The notes under the pieces: model-generated
Databases searched by the model: none
Told to the model about the DNA's origin: nothing
The model's input: only the letters and a program-made list of their open reading frames with translations
Position numbers and translations under genes: made by a program
Part shown: piece by piece, positions 25,124 to 32,187 of the stretch
Layout: each line of letters starts with the position of its first letter
Numbering within the stretch: position 1 is the stretch's first letter
DNA from: Clostridia bacterium
Lineage (GTDB): Bacteria > Bacillota > Clostridia > Oscillospirales > Acutalibacteraceae
Length of the DNA: 64,000 bases
NCBI GenBank assembly: GCA_017524165.1
Contig: JAFWUH010000050.1
Span: 1-64,000 of the forward strand
Direction: 5' to 3'

Positions 25124-26092
25124 TTAATCTAATAGATGGGGTTTTTCTTCTAAATCCGTCCGGTCGTGACGGAACAATTTGCGATTATCCAACGCCCAAA
25201 CGCGTTGAGAAAATCCGTCGCTTTTCGCGCCGCTGACGGCTTCGCGCATTTCATAGACTCTCGAGTCCATCAAGTCCAATTCGCTGAGCAATTCCGCCTC
25301 AATAAACATCGGGCGTACCGCCGCACCGAACTCCGGCTCTCCGTGATGCGACAGAATCATGTGTTCGACCAGCATCGCCGTTTGTTTGGAAAGATTCAAC
25401 TGCTTAGCATAGCGTTCGATCTTCATCGCGCCCATCGCCAAATGTCCGAGCAGATTCCCTTCGACCGAATAATCTTCGGCGACCCCCGCCTCGTTGACAC
25501 TAAATTCCTCAATCTTTGCAATATCGTGCAATATCGCGCCGGTCAACAGCAGTTCGCGGTCCACAAAGGGATAGACCCTGCAAACGCCCTCTGCCAAACG
25601 GACAATGGAGAGGGTGTGCATGAGCAATCCACCCCGGACAGCGTGGTGCAATTTGTACGCCGCCGGCCAATACAGCAATGCCTTTCGATGATCGGCAAGC
25701 ACCGCAGTCACCAAGGCTTTTAACTCGGCATCCTGAAACGATTCCGCCAACCGGTAGAGTTCCTCGTACATCTGATCGCCCGAAAAGGCGGCGGTTTTTA
25801 CATAATCCTCAACCGATACGCCGTCGCTTTCCAAAACCGGTCGAATCTGTTCGATACTCAACTGATCGGCGCCGTTATAGGAACGAATCACGCCGCGGAT
25901 CTTGACCAACTGGTTGGCTTCATATTCTCCATGTTCGGCGGGGGAATAGCGCCAAACCTTGCCGTTGATCTCACCCTCTTTATCTCCGAGCGTCAAATCC
26001 AGATAGGGACCGTTTTTGCCGGTTTTACACTCAACCGACCGAATCAGGCAAAATCCTTCCACCCGACCGTTTGAAATGGGTGTAAAATTCAT
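25124..26092 (-). CDS. yhaM: 3'-5' exoribonuclease YhaM
   Basis: 322 residues. The N-terminal OB fold (GRVEGFCLIRSVECKTGKNG, VKIRGVIRSYNGADQLS) is followed by an HD phosphohydrolase domain (KLHHAVRGGLLMHTLSIV, TGAILHDIAKIEEF, LVEHMILSHHGEPEFG). This is the YhaM architecture, a single-strand 3'-5' exonuclease in RNA turnover and DNA maintenance in Firmicutes. It begins six bases downstream of the purA stop and may share the purA promoter. Confidence 0.94.
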   Translation of the reverse strand: MNFTPISNGRVEGFCLIRSVECKTGKNGPYLDLTLGDKEGEINGKVWRYSPAEHGEYEANQLVKIRGVIRSYNGADQLSIEQIRPVLESDGVSVEDYVKTAAFSGDQMYEELYRLAESFQDAELKALVTAVLADHRKALLYWPAAYKLHHAVRGGLLMHTLSIVRLAEGVCRVYPFVDRELLLTGAILHDIAKIEEFSVNEAGVAEDYSVEGNLLGHLAMGAMKIERYAKQLNLSKQTAMLVEHMILSHHGEPEFGAAVRPMFIEAELLSELDLMDSRVYEMREAVSGAKSDGFSQRVWALDNRKLFRHDRTDLEEKPHLLD

Positions 26093-26098
26093 CTCCGC

Positions 26099-27376
26099 TT
26101 ATTCCTTTACAATAATATTTTCTCTGCTCGGTCCGTTGCTGACCATCTTGATCGGAAAACCGATCTCTTTTTCAATAAACTCGATATACTTCCGACAGTT
26201 TTCGGGCAGATCGGCATAGTTGGTAATGCCGGTAATATCACATTTCCATCCCGGCAGGGAGACCAAAACCGGTTTGGCTTTTTCCAGCTTTCCGGTTACC
26301 GGGAAATCGCGTGTGACCTCACCGTCGATCTCGTACCCGACGCAGACCTTGATTTCATCCAGATAGCCGAGCGCGTCGACAACGGTCAACACGCCGTGCG
26401 TGGTGCCCTGCACCTCACAGCCGTAGCGCGTGGCAACACAGTCGAACCATCCCATTCTGCGCGGACGGCCGGTCGTCGCGCCGTATTCTCCGCCGTCCCC
26501 GCCGTGGTCGCGCATGGCTTTGGCTTCCTCGCCGAAAATCTCGCTGACAAAGGCGCCGGCGCCGACTGCCGAAGAGTACGCCTTGATGACGGTATAGATT
26601 TCCCGAATGGCGTAGGGGGGAACGCCGGCGCCGACCGCACCGTAGCCGGCAATTGTATTGGAGGAGGTCACCATCGGATAAATGCCGTGATCGGTATCCT
26701 TCAAGGTGCCGAGCTGTCCCTCTAACAAGACGGTTTTCCCCGCCTTATCAGCCTCGTAAACCAGCTTGCGGACATCGCCGACAAAAGGCGCCAGTCCCTC
26801 TTTCCAAGCCATCATCTTGTCGAAAATTTCATCCGCCGAAAGCGGTTCTTTATGATAAAGATTCTCAATTAAAATATTTTTGACTTCCAACACGCGTTCC
26901 AATTTCGCCCGCAGTGCCTCTTCATCAAACAGTTCGCAGACCTGAAAACCGATCTTCGCATATTTATCCGAATAGAACGGCGCAATGCCTGATTTCGTCG
27001 AACCAAAGCTTGCTTTGCCAAGCCGTTCCTCTTCATAAACATCAAACAAAACATGATACGGCATGACCATTTGACAACGCTCGGACACCATCAACTTGGG
27101 TGCCGGCACGCCCTTTTCGATCACGCTGTTGTATTCTTTGAGCAGTTTGTCCACATCCAGCGCAACACCGTTGCCGATGCAGTTAATAACACCCTCGTTG
27201 AAAACGCCGGACGGCAAGGTATGCAGCGCAAACTTTCCGTACTGATTTTTAATGGTATGACCCGCGTTGGCTCCGCCCTGAAAACGCACCACAATATCTG
27301 CGTCTCCCGCCAACATATCGGTAATTTTCCCCTTGCCTTCGTCGCCCCAGTTGGCGCCGACAACCGCTTTTACCAT
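26099..27376 (-). CDS. purA: Adenylosuccinate synthase
   Basis: 425 residues. It condenses IMP and aspartate with GTP in AMP synthesis. Motifs: GANWGDEGKGKITDMLAGD (P-loop and catalytic Asp), FQGGANAGHTI (catalytic His), QLGTLKDTDHGIYPMVTSS, and TTGRPRRMGWFDCVATR. It has a 155-base leader with three hairpins and a promoter at 27538-27566. purB and the rest of the pathway are not nearby. Confidence 0.97.
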   Translation of the reverse strand: MVKAVVGANWGDEGKGKITDMLAGDADIVVRFQGGANAGHTIKNQYGKFALHTLPSGVFNEGVINCIGNGVALDVDKLLKEYNSVIEKGVPAPKLMVSERCQMVMPYHVLFDVYEEERLGKASFGSTKSGIAPFYSDKYAKIGFQVCELFDEEALRAKLERVLEVKNILIENLYHKEPLSADEIFDKMMAWKEGLAPFVGDVRKLVYEADKAGKTVLLEGQLGTLKDTDHGIYPMVTSSNTIAGYGAVGAGVPPYAIREIYTVIKAYSSAVGAGAFVSEIFGEEAKAMRDHGGDGGEYGATTGRPRRMGWFDCVATRYGCEVQGTTHGVLTVVDALGYLDEIKVCVGYEIDGEVTRDFPVTGKLEKAKPVLVSLPGWKCDITGITNYADLPENCRKYIEFIEKEIGFPIKMVSNGPSRENIIVKE

Positions 27377-27448
27377 TTGATACCCTCATTTCCGCGATAG
27401 ACCGCGTTTAATTAAATTCTGTAAAATAAAATTTTACCTTTTATGATC

Positions 27449-27526
27449 CTGTCAAAACCGACGATTTTGACAGAAAAAAGCGCTTAAAAAACGCTTTTCA
27501 CGAATGCCGACGGCGTGTCGGCATTC
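27449..27526 (-). promoter_or_regulatory. Three-hairpin leader of purA, one terminator-like
   Basis: In transcript order: a 10-bp stem GAATGCCGAC/GTCGGCATTC (27526-27502), then AAAAGCG/CGCTTTT followed by a run of U (27498-27474), then CTGTCAAAA/TTTTGACAG (27473-27449). The middle one looks like an intrinsic terminator inside the leader. This suggests attenuation of purA, but no known riboswitch consensus is recognised. Confidence 0.55.
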
Positions 27527-27537
27527 ATCCAGTAGAC

Positions 27538-27566
27538 ATTATATAACAATACGGTTGGCTTTTCAA
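27538..27566 (-). promoter_or_regulatory. Promoter of purA
   Basis: TTGAAA, 17 bases, TATAAT on the minus strand. The likely start of transcription is near 27531, leaving a leader of ~155 bases before the ATG. Confidence 0.8.
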
Positions 27567-27621
27567 GTAAAATCCGCCCGAAAAAACAATGTTCTGCTTA
27601 AAAATACACAAAACGGGATTT

Positions 27622-28092
27622 TCAAACGAGACCTTGACCGTTTTCTTCTTCTTTTCCTTCTAAATTGCGGTAAAAAGACACTGCCAAATTGTCGCATCGT
27701 TCATTTTCCGGGTGCCCGGTGTGACCGCGCACCCATTCCACCGTGACGGTATGTACGGTCAAAAGCGCCAGCAGCTCTTCCCACAGATCGCTGTTGAGCG
27801 CCGGTTTTTTATCGGCTTTGCGCCAGCCGTTTTTCCGCCAGGACGCCGCCCACCCTTTTGTGATGCCGTCGGCAACATAACGCGAATCGGTCACCAGATG
27901 CACCCGGCAGGGTTCTTTCAACGCTTTCAGCCCCTCCATAACGGCGGTCAATTCCATGCGGTTGTTGGTGGTTTGCCGTTCGCCGCCCGAAAGCTCCTTT
28001 TCCCACTTGTCGTAGCGCAGAATGGCGCCCCAACCGCCGGGTCCCGGATTGCCCGAACAGGCGCCGTCGGTAAAAAGCGTGACCTCTTTCAT
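27622..28092 (-). CDS. rnhA: Ribonuclease HI
   Basis: 156 residues. It cuts RNA in RNA-DNA hybrids. The acidic active-site set is complete: [17 protein letters not shown] (Asp), [12 protein letters not shown] (Glu), [12 protein letters not shown] (Asp) and NERCDNLAV (Asp), with HTGHPENER as the loop His. It is four bases downstream of lexA and so is cotranscribed with it. The C-terminus has an extra acidic tail. Confidence 0.96.
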   Translation of the reverse strand: MKEVTLFTDGACSGNPGPGGWGAILRYDKWEKELSGGERQTTNNRMELTAVMEGLKALKEPCRVHLVTDSRYVADGITKGWAASWRKNGWRKADKKPALNSDLWEELLALLTVHTVTVEWVRGHTGHPENERCDNLAVSFYRNLEGKEEENGQGLV

Positions 28093-28096
28093 GCCG

Positions 28097-28687
28097 TTAA
28101 TACCTCCGGTAACTGCCGATCACCTTGCCGAGCACCGTCGGCTTTTCGGGGTAGATCGGTGAAAAATCGGGATTTTCCGGCAGAAAAACGACCGTCCCGT
28201 CACGATCGAGCTTCAACCGTTTGACCGTTGCCTCATCGCCGTCCATACCGACCACAATATCGCCGTTTTTACAGGGCGCGTTCTTGTCAGCTACAATGAT
28301 ATCGCCATCTAAAATTCCCGCATTTTTCATGCTGAGTCCCGACACCTTGAGCGCGAACAGTCCCTCGGCGTCCTTCGTGGGATACGGAATATAATCCACG
28401 ATCTCTTCGACCGCCAAAATCGGCTGTCCCGCCGTCACCTTGCCGACCAGCGGTACCATTGCGGCGTCTCCCTGCCTGTCCAAACGAATGGCGCGGGAGT
28501 TATGGGAATCGCGCTTGATATAGCCCGCCTCTTCCAGCGCGCTTAAAATACCGTGTACCGTCGAGGTCGATCGAATGCCCGTTGCCAAGCCGATTTCGCG
28601 TACCGTCGGCGGCAGACCGCCGGCACTTCGTTGCACCAAAAACTCATAAACCTTTTTTTGCTTTTCGGTCAAAACGGTCTTTTCCAT
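28097..28687 (-). CDS. lexA: LexA repressor
   Basis: 196 residues from the ATG at 28687, with AAGGAGG upstream; an ATG seven codons earlier overlaps that site. N-terminal winged HTH ([33 protein letters not shown]). C-terminal S24 peptidase with the Ala-Gly cleavage site ([12 protein letters not shown]), nucleophile Ser in [17 protein letters not shown] and the general-base Lys in EATVKRLK. It represses the SOS genes and itself. A LexA-like half-palindrome lies just downstream of its promoter. Confidence 0.96.
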   Translation of the reverse strand: MEKTVLTEKQKKVYEFLVQRSAGGLPPTVREIGLATGIRSTSTVHGILSALEEAGYIKRDSHNSRAIRLDRQGDAAMVPLVGKVTAGQPILAVEEIVDYIPYPTKDAEGLFALKVSGLSMKNAGILDGDIIVADKNAPCKNGDIVVGMDGDEATVKRLKLDRDGTVVFLPENPDFSPIYPEKPTVLGKVIGSYRRY

Positions 28688-28701
28688 CGGAATCCTCCTT
28701 G

Positions 28702-28750
28702 CGAACATTTATTCTTTTTTCAGTATAGCATTGTTTCCATAGCCTTTCAA
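28702..28750 (-). promoter_or_regulatory. lexA promoter with a LexA-box-like element
   Basis: TTGAAA, 17 bases, TATACT (28750-28722) is followed by GAATAAATGTTCG (28714-28702). That element keeps one perfect half (GTTCG) and a one-base mismatch in the other of the Gram-positive SOS box CGAAC-N4-GTTCG. It would overlap the transcription start and fit self-repression. Confidence 0.6.
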
Positions 28751-29109
28751 GTCTTTTTTCGTTTGCAGACAATTTCTTTTATGCCCAACACGATCAAAAA
28801 CCCGCCGAAAATCTTTGCGGTAACACCGCCGCCGAACGCCGTAGCCGAAAAAATACCCGGCACAGCGCCCAAAAGTCCGCCTGCCGCGATCGGCAGAACC
28901 GTTTTCCAGCGTATCGTCTGCTTTTGAGCGTAACGCGTCACCGCCAACAGCCCGATCGGCAGAAAAAAGAGCAGATTGATCCCCTGCGCCGTCAATTGCG
29001 GCGTTTTGGTAAAAAGCGCGAGATACATCATCAAGACGGTGCCGCCGCCCAACCCCATGGCGCCGATCAGCCCGCTGAACAGCCCCGCCGCGAGGGCAAG
29101 CGCCGTCAT
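28747..29109 (-). CDS. Half-size TSUP-family transporter subunit (second)
   Basis: 120 residues from the ATG at 29109, which overlaps the previous gene's stop by four bases. Four hydrophobic segments start with ALALAAGLFSGLIGAMGLGG, the DUF81/TSUP signature, and end KIFGGFLIVLGIKEIVC. TSUP proteins normally have two such halves in ~250 residues and move sulfite, sulfonates or taurine. Here the two halves are separate coupled genes, so a heterodimer is likely. The substrate is unknown. Confidence 0.82.
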   Translation of the reverse strand: MTALALAAGLFSGLIGAMGLGGGTVLMMYLALFTKTPQLTAQGINLLFFLPIGLLAVTRYAQKQTIRWKTVLPIAAGGLLGAVPGIFSATAFGGGVTAKIFGGFLIVLGIKEIVCKRKKT

Positions 29110-29468
29110 CGCAGCAGCAGGCGCACGCCTGCATAAATCATTAAACCGCCGAAGATCCGCCGGAGCCATTCGCCCGATATTTTTTGCATCAGACCTGTTC
29201 CGAGCCAGGCGCCCGCCAACCCCGCCGGCATATAAACGGCGGCTTGCGAAAAGGCGACCTGCCCGCGCCACAAATAAATTCCCGCCGAAAGCGCGGTGAT
29301 CGGCAGAATGACGGCAACTGCGTTGGCGTGTGCTTCCTTCTGCGACAGTCCCGTACCACGCAAAAGCGGAACCGCCAGCATACCGCCGCCCGCGCCGAGA
29401 AAGCCGTTAATGAATCCGATGGCTGCTCCGCCGCCGATCTCCCGCCACATCCATTTTCTTTTTTTCAT
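29106..29468 (-). CDS. Half-size TSUP-family transporter subunit (first)
   Basis: 120 residues from the ATG at 29468 (AAGGGTGA seven bases upstream); the earlier in-frame start at 29501 has no ribosome binding site. The signature GGGAAIGFINGFLGAGGGML and three further hydrophobic helices (VILPITALSAGIYL, AAVYMPAGLAGAWLGTGLM, IFGGLMIYAGVRLLLR) match a TSUP/DUF81 half. It begins the coupled pair with 28747-29109 and ends at the 29500 terminator on its upstream side. Confidence 0.82.
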   Translation of the reverse strand: MKKRKWMWREIGGGAAIGFINGFLGAGGGMLAVPLLRGTGLSQKEAHANAVAVILPITALSAGIYLWRGQVAFSQAAVYMPAGLAGAWLGTGLMQKISGEWLRRIFGGLMIYAGVRLLLR

Positions 29469-29499
29469 ACTTTCACCCTTGTTAGCATGACCGAAACAC

Positions 29500-29543
29500 A
29501 AAAAATCCTCCCGAAAAATAAAAATTTTCGAGAGGATTTTTAA
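29500..29543. terminator. Bidirectional terminator
   Basis: Stem AAAAATCCTCCCGAAAA/TTTTCGAGAGGATTTTT with one mismatch and A/T-runs on both sides. It lies between the P-loop gene end and the TSUP pair. Confidence 0.85.
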
Positions 29544-29555
29544 AAAATGGGATCC

Positions 29556-30632
29556 TTAAAAGAATTTGGCGGCGAAATCTTCGGCAAATTCGGTCAGTTT
29601 TGCAAAATCCATTGCCGCAATATAATGACTTTCCAGGCGGTCATGGCTTTGTTTGGCAAGCGCCAAATTCTCACAGCATCCCTGCAACAAGTCGCGCGAC
29701 AGGCGTTTGTCGGCGATCAACCGCTGACGGTGGGGATGCAGTGCGGCGGCGCGCAAGAAACGCCGGTCATGAATCCGCCGCGCCTCGGTGCCGAAATGCA
29801 GGAAATCCGATTCGGTCACAAACGCCAGCGACAGGGACGGGATCAGCAAATGATCTATTTGTTGATCGGGGAAAAACGGACTGCTGACCGTAATGATCTC
29901 ATAGCCCGACGAAAGCGCCTTTTCGCGCAGTCGCGCCATGATCTCTCCCGAAACACAACCGACCGGATCGGCAATAACGATCACTTGCTCAAAGTGCTCG
30001 GTCACAGTTCGGGGATAGGATACGATCCATTTCGGCGTGACGCCGGTTAAAAAGCGCCCCCACTCGCGACCGACCGACACTCCGCGAAGCGGCGGCAGAT
30101 ACTGTTTTGCCAAACGGTTGGCATAAGCGGCGATTTTTCCGTCCTCCATCGCCGAAGAGACGATTTTCCGACGGTCGGACAGAAACTGCCCCGCCGCCGC
30201 AAGATACCGCGACGCCGTTTTGTGATAAAGCTGATTTTCCGCCGCCTCGGTCAAAATTTCCGCACGGTGTCGGAACAGTTTATCCTGTGACCAAAACGCT
30301 CCTAAATCCACCAGATTTTCACAAACCCCGACGCACCGCGGCTCAACGGTGTGCGGTGCCGTCGCGTCCAAAATCATTTTCTTTTGCCGCGGGAAAATTA
30401 CCGCGTCCAGCGATTGCGGATCGGAACTGCAAGCGCCCAGCACCGTTTCCTCTCCCCGTTCGATTCCGTGCGCCGCCAAATGACGCATAAACGAGGACTT
30501 TCCGGTTCCCGGTCCCCCTTTAACGAGGGTAACGCGCCAACCGTCGGTCACGCTGTAATTTTCTTCAAACGCCGAATAAAAACCGCGGCAGGAATTTGCC
30601 GCTAAAAAATATTGTTGCACCGTATTTTCCAT
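29556..30632 (-). CDS. P-loop ATPase of the PRK06851 type
   Basis: About 358 residues. Walker A is VTLVKGGPGTGKSSFMRHLA at residues ~33-52. A second nucleotide-fold-like half begins near VTEHFEQVIVIADPVGCVSG, consistent with the PRK06851 family of two related P-loop halves. A Walker B-like strand (DAVIFPRQKKMILDATAPHTV) is near residue 100. The start is the second ATG (30632), six bases after GGAGG. The biological role is unknown. It lies alone between two terminators. Confidence 0.8.
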   Translation of the reverse strand: MENTVQQYFLAANSCRGFYSAFEENYSVTDGWRVTLVKGGPGTGKSSFMRHLAAHGIERGEETVLGACSSDPQSLDAVIFPRQKKMILDATAPHTVEPRCVGVCENLVDLGAFWSQDKLFRHRAEILTEAAENQLYHKTASRYLAAAGQFLSDRRKIVSSAMEDGKIAAYANRLAKQYLPPLRGVSVGREWGRFLTGVTPKWIVSYPRTVTEHFEQVIVIADPVGCVSGEIMARLREKALSSGYEIITVSSPFFPDQQIDHLLIPSLSLAFVTESDFLHFGTEARRIHDRRFLRAAALHPHRQRLIADKRLSRDLLQGCCENLALAKQSHDRLESHYIAAMDFAKLTEFAEDFAAKFF

Positions 30633-30684
30633 CATAAACCTCCGAATTTTCCGTTCTTCTTCAGTTTATTCGAAAAAATAAGTT

Positions 30685-30713
30685 TTGACACCGCAAAAAA
30701 GATATGCTAAAAT
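30685..30713 (+). promoter_or_regulatory. Promoter of rnpB
   Basis: Perfect TTGACA, 17 bases, TAAAAT. The RNase P RNA begins about seven bases downstream. Confidence 0.8.
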
Positions 30714-30719
30714 AACCGC

Positions 30720-31053
30720 ATGAGTCGGCTGTGCGGTCGCGAACACGGACAGCCGTGTTTGAGGAAAGTCCGAGCCCCGCAGAGCAGAATAGCGGCTAAC
30801 CGCCGCCGAGGGTGACCTTAGGGAAAGTGCAACAGAGATATACCGCCGATTTTTTCGGTAAGGGTGGAAAGGCGAGGTAAGAGCTCACCGGTCGTCCGGG
30901 AACGGTGCGACCCTGTAAACCCTATTCGGAGCAACGCTGACTACGGCGATACACCTGCTCGGTGTGCCGTGAAAAGCGGCTGGAGCGCGGGAGCGATCCC
31001 GCGTCGAGATAGATGACCGTACTTGACAGAACTCGGCTTATAGGCCGACTCAT
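30720..31053 (+). ncRNA. rnpB: RNase P RNA, bacterial type A
   Basis: The end helix ATGAGTCGGC/GCCGACTCAT brackets the gene. Inside are the conserved GAGGAAAGTCCGAGC, GAGGGTGACCTTAGGG with AAAGTGCAACAGAGA, GGTAAGAGCTCACC, and AGATAGATGACCG with the final ACAGAACTCGGCTTATAGG. It is the catalytic RNA for tRNA 5' maturation. It has its own promoter and terminator. Confidence 0.95.
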
Positions 31054-31060
31054 TTTTTAA

Positions 31061-31094
31061 CAAAAACAGTTCCCGGTGTCGGGAGCTGTTTTTC
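31061..31094 (+). terminator. Terminator of rnpB
   Basis: AAAAACAGTTCCCG/CGGGAGCTGTTTTT with a GTGT loop, then TCTTTTT. Confidence 0.9.
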
Positions 31095-31240
31095 TCTTTT
31101 TGCCAAAAACAAGGAAACCGCATAAACTTTGTAAAATTTACAAGCATTGTTCCGTAGATATTATATATTTTCTTTCAATGTCTTGCAACTTGATATTAAC
31201 ATTCTTCTGATACGACCACAAAGATTCCTGTAATTTTTAT
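31095..31240. other. AT-rich gap, possible gene remnant
   Basis: This stretch has no intact gene. On the minus strand some coding-like residues (LQESLWSYQKNVNIKLQDIE) continue past the stop of the four-helix-bundle fragment in another frame, which may be decayed sequence. No RNA or terminator is evident. Confidence 0.3.
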
Positions 31241-31339
31241 CTAAAATAATGTATTTGATGAAGCTTTTACGCTTTGACATAAGAACTCGACATCTGTGGC
31301 TAATTGTTCTGAATAATTGAGCAAATAGTTTTGTGCCAT
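31241..31339 (-). pseudogene. Truncated four-helix-bundle (S23/IVP-like) gene start
   Basis: A well-formed start (GAGGGTG, five bases, ATG at 31339) reads 32 residues: MAQNYLLNYSEQLATDVEFL then CQSVKASSNTLF, before a TAG. This resembles the opening helix of the four-helix-bundle proteins related to 23S rRNA intervening-sequence proteins, which are ~120 residues. The rest is missing or decayed. It lies directly on the minus-strand downstream side of the hairpin array. The family call rests on one helix and is tentative. Confidence 0.4.
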
Positions 31340-31378
31340 TATTTCACCCTCTAACTTCATTCGTTATGCCAACCCAAT

Positions 31379-31561
31379 CAATGCGAAGCATTGTATATCA
31401 TCCGTTTCGCGGAAACGGTATCTCATCAAGACGAAGTCTTGTATATTATCATTGCGAAAGATAGATACACGGCTGATGCCGTGATGATATACACACCTGA
31501 CGGTGTAATGAGATACAACGCGCGAAAGCGCGTTGATGATATACCATTGCTTTCGCAATGG
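31379..31561. repeat. Nested palindromic hairpin array with conserved 8-base spacers
   Basis: Up to eight hairpins follow one another, each with a different perfect stem, e.g. CAATGC-GAA-GCATTG, CCGTTTC-GCG-GAAACGG, CAAGAC-GAA-GTCTTG, CACGGC-TGAT-GCCGTG, CAACGCGC-GAAA-GCGCGTTG. They are separated by 8-base spacers. Left spacers (TATATCAT, TATCTCAT, TATATTAT) are the reverse complements of right spacers (ATGATATA, ATGAGATA, ATGATATA) about a centre near 31467. The third pair has one G-U. The fourth hairpin is degenerate. This is neither CRISPR nor a known REP type that I recognise. Confidence 0.85.
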
Positions 31562-31563
31562 AT

Positions 31564-31597
31564 AAAAAAACCGACAGTCGATGACTGACGGTTTTTT
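31564..31597 (-). terminator. Terminator directly after tRNA-Arg
   Basis: AAAAAACCG/CGGTTTTTT enclosing CAGTC/GACTG. The first paired base coincides with the last base of the encoded CCA. It also separates the tRNA from the hairpin array. Confidence 0.85.
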
Positions 31598-31673
31598 GGC
31601 GCGCTGAAGAAGATTCGAACTCCCGACCTTCTGGTCCGTAGCCAGACGCTCTATCCAGCTGAGCTATCAGCGC
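31597..31673 (-). tRNA. tRNA-Arg, anticodon ACG
   Basis: Minus strand. Acceptor GCGCTGA/TCAGCGC, D-arm AGCTCAGCTGGATAGAGC, anticodon arm TCTGG-CTACGGA-CCAGA giving ACG, T-arm with GGGAGTTCGAATCTTCT. The 3' GCCA is genomic, so CCA is encoded. It decodes CGU/CGC/CGA when A34 is deaminated to inosine. Confidence 0.97.
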
Positions 31674-31692
31674 ATTTTTTGATTGCCATAGT

Positions 31693-31721
31693 ATGATATC
31701 ACATTTCTTTGCCAAAATCAA
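31693..31721 (-). promoter_or_regulatory. Promoter of tRNA-Arg
   Basis: Minus-strand TTGATT, 17 bases, TATCAT, about 20 bases before the tRNA. Confidence 0.6.
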
Positions 31722-31764
31722 TAGCAAAATTTAAAAAAATAAAAATTTTTTTCGCAAAAAAATC

Positions 31765-31793
31765 TTGACAATTTTTTGCGTAGGGTGTATGAT
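31765..31793 (+). promoter_or_regulatory. Promoter of the Trp T-box transcript
   Basis: TTGACA, 17 bases, TATGAT, just upstream of the T-box leader. The region between it and the tRNA promoter is A/T-rich. Confidence 0.85.
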
Positions 31794-31799
31794 GCACTC

Positions 31800-32074
31800 A
31801 TAGAGAAACCTGTGATTAAGATTAGTACCCTGTTTTTGGAGCGCAAAGAGAGTTGCCGGCGGTGGGATGGCAGCGGCAAAGAATCAGGCGAATGGACTTA
31901 GGAGGGCAACCGAAAGGCAAAAGCCGAGTAGCAGTTGACGATTTGTACCCGTTAGCGTACAGCGCGCATATTCGTGCGTGACAGAGCGGATGATTTTCAT
32001 CAATTAGGGTGGCACCGCAGGATGTGTTTTTTCACAGTCTTGTCCCTTTTTTAGGGATAAGACTGTTTTTTTAT
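31800..32074 (+). promoter_or_regulatory. T-box leader, tryptophan specifier
   Basis: The leader starts GATTAAGATTAGTACC and has the specifier loop GAATGGAC with TGG (31893-31895), the Trp codon. The T-box proper is AGGGTGGCACCGCAGG (32005-32020). A terminator CAGTCTTGTCCC/GGGATAAGACTG with seven U follows (32036-32073). Uncharged tRNA-Trp should bind, block the terminator and allow trpB2 expression. Confidence 0.93.
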
Positions 32075-32096
32075 TGCAAAAGAAAGGAAAAAGCAT

Positions 32097-32144
32097 ATGT
32101 TTATGATGAGCAAACGATGGCGAAAGCCTGAAAAGTTATTATAG
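32097..32144 (+). CDS. Possible 15-residue leader peptide before trpB2
   Basis: After the terminator, AAAGGAAAAAGC precedes an ATG by two to seven bases. The frame reads MFMMSKRWRKPEKLL and stops, with one Trp codon. It lies in the readthrough transcript only. It may be a chance frame. Confidence 0.3.
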   Translation: MFMMSKRWRKPEKLL

Positions 32145-32187
32145 TTAACCCACACTTATTTTTATATTTGAAAAAGGAGCATGTAAC

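Noticed and set aside
31379..31561. CRISPR array
   Set aside because: The conserved parts are 8 bases and the variable parts are palindromes; there are no ~30-base repeats, spacers or cas genes.
31449..31727. Open frame across tRNA-Arg and the hairpin array
   Set aside because: It runs through a structural RNA and a terminator.
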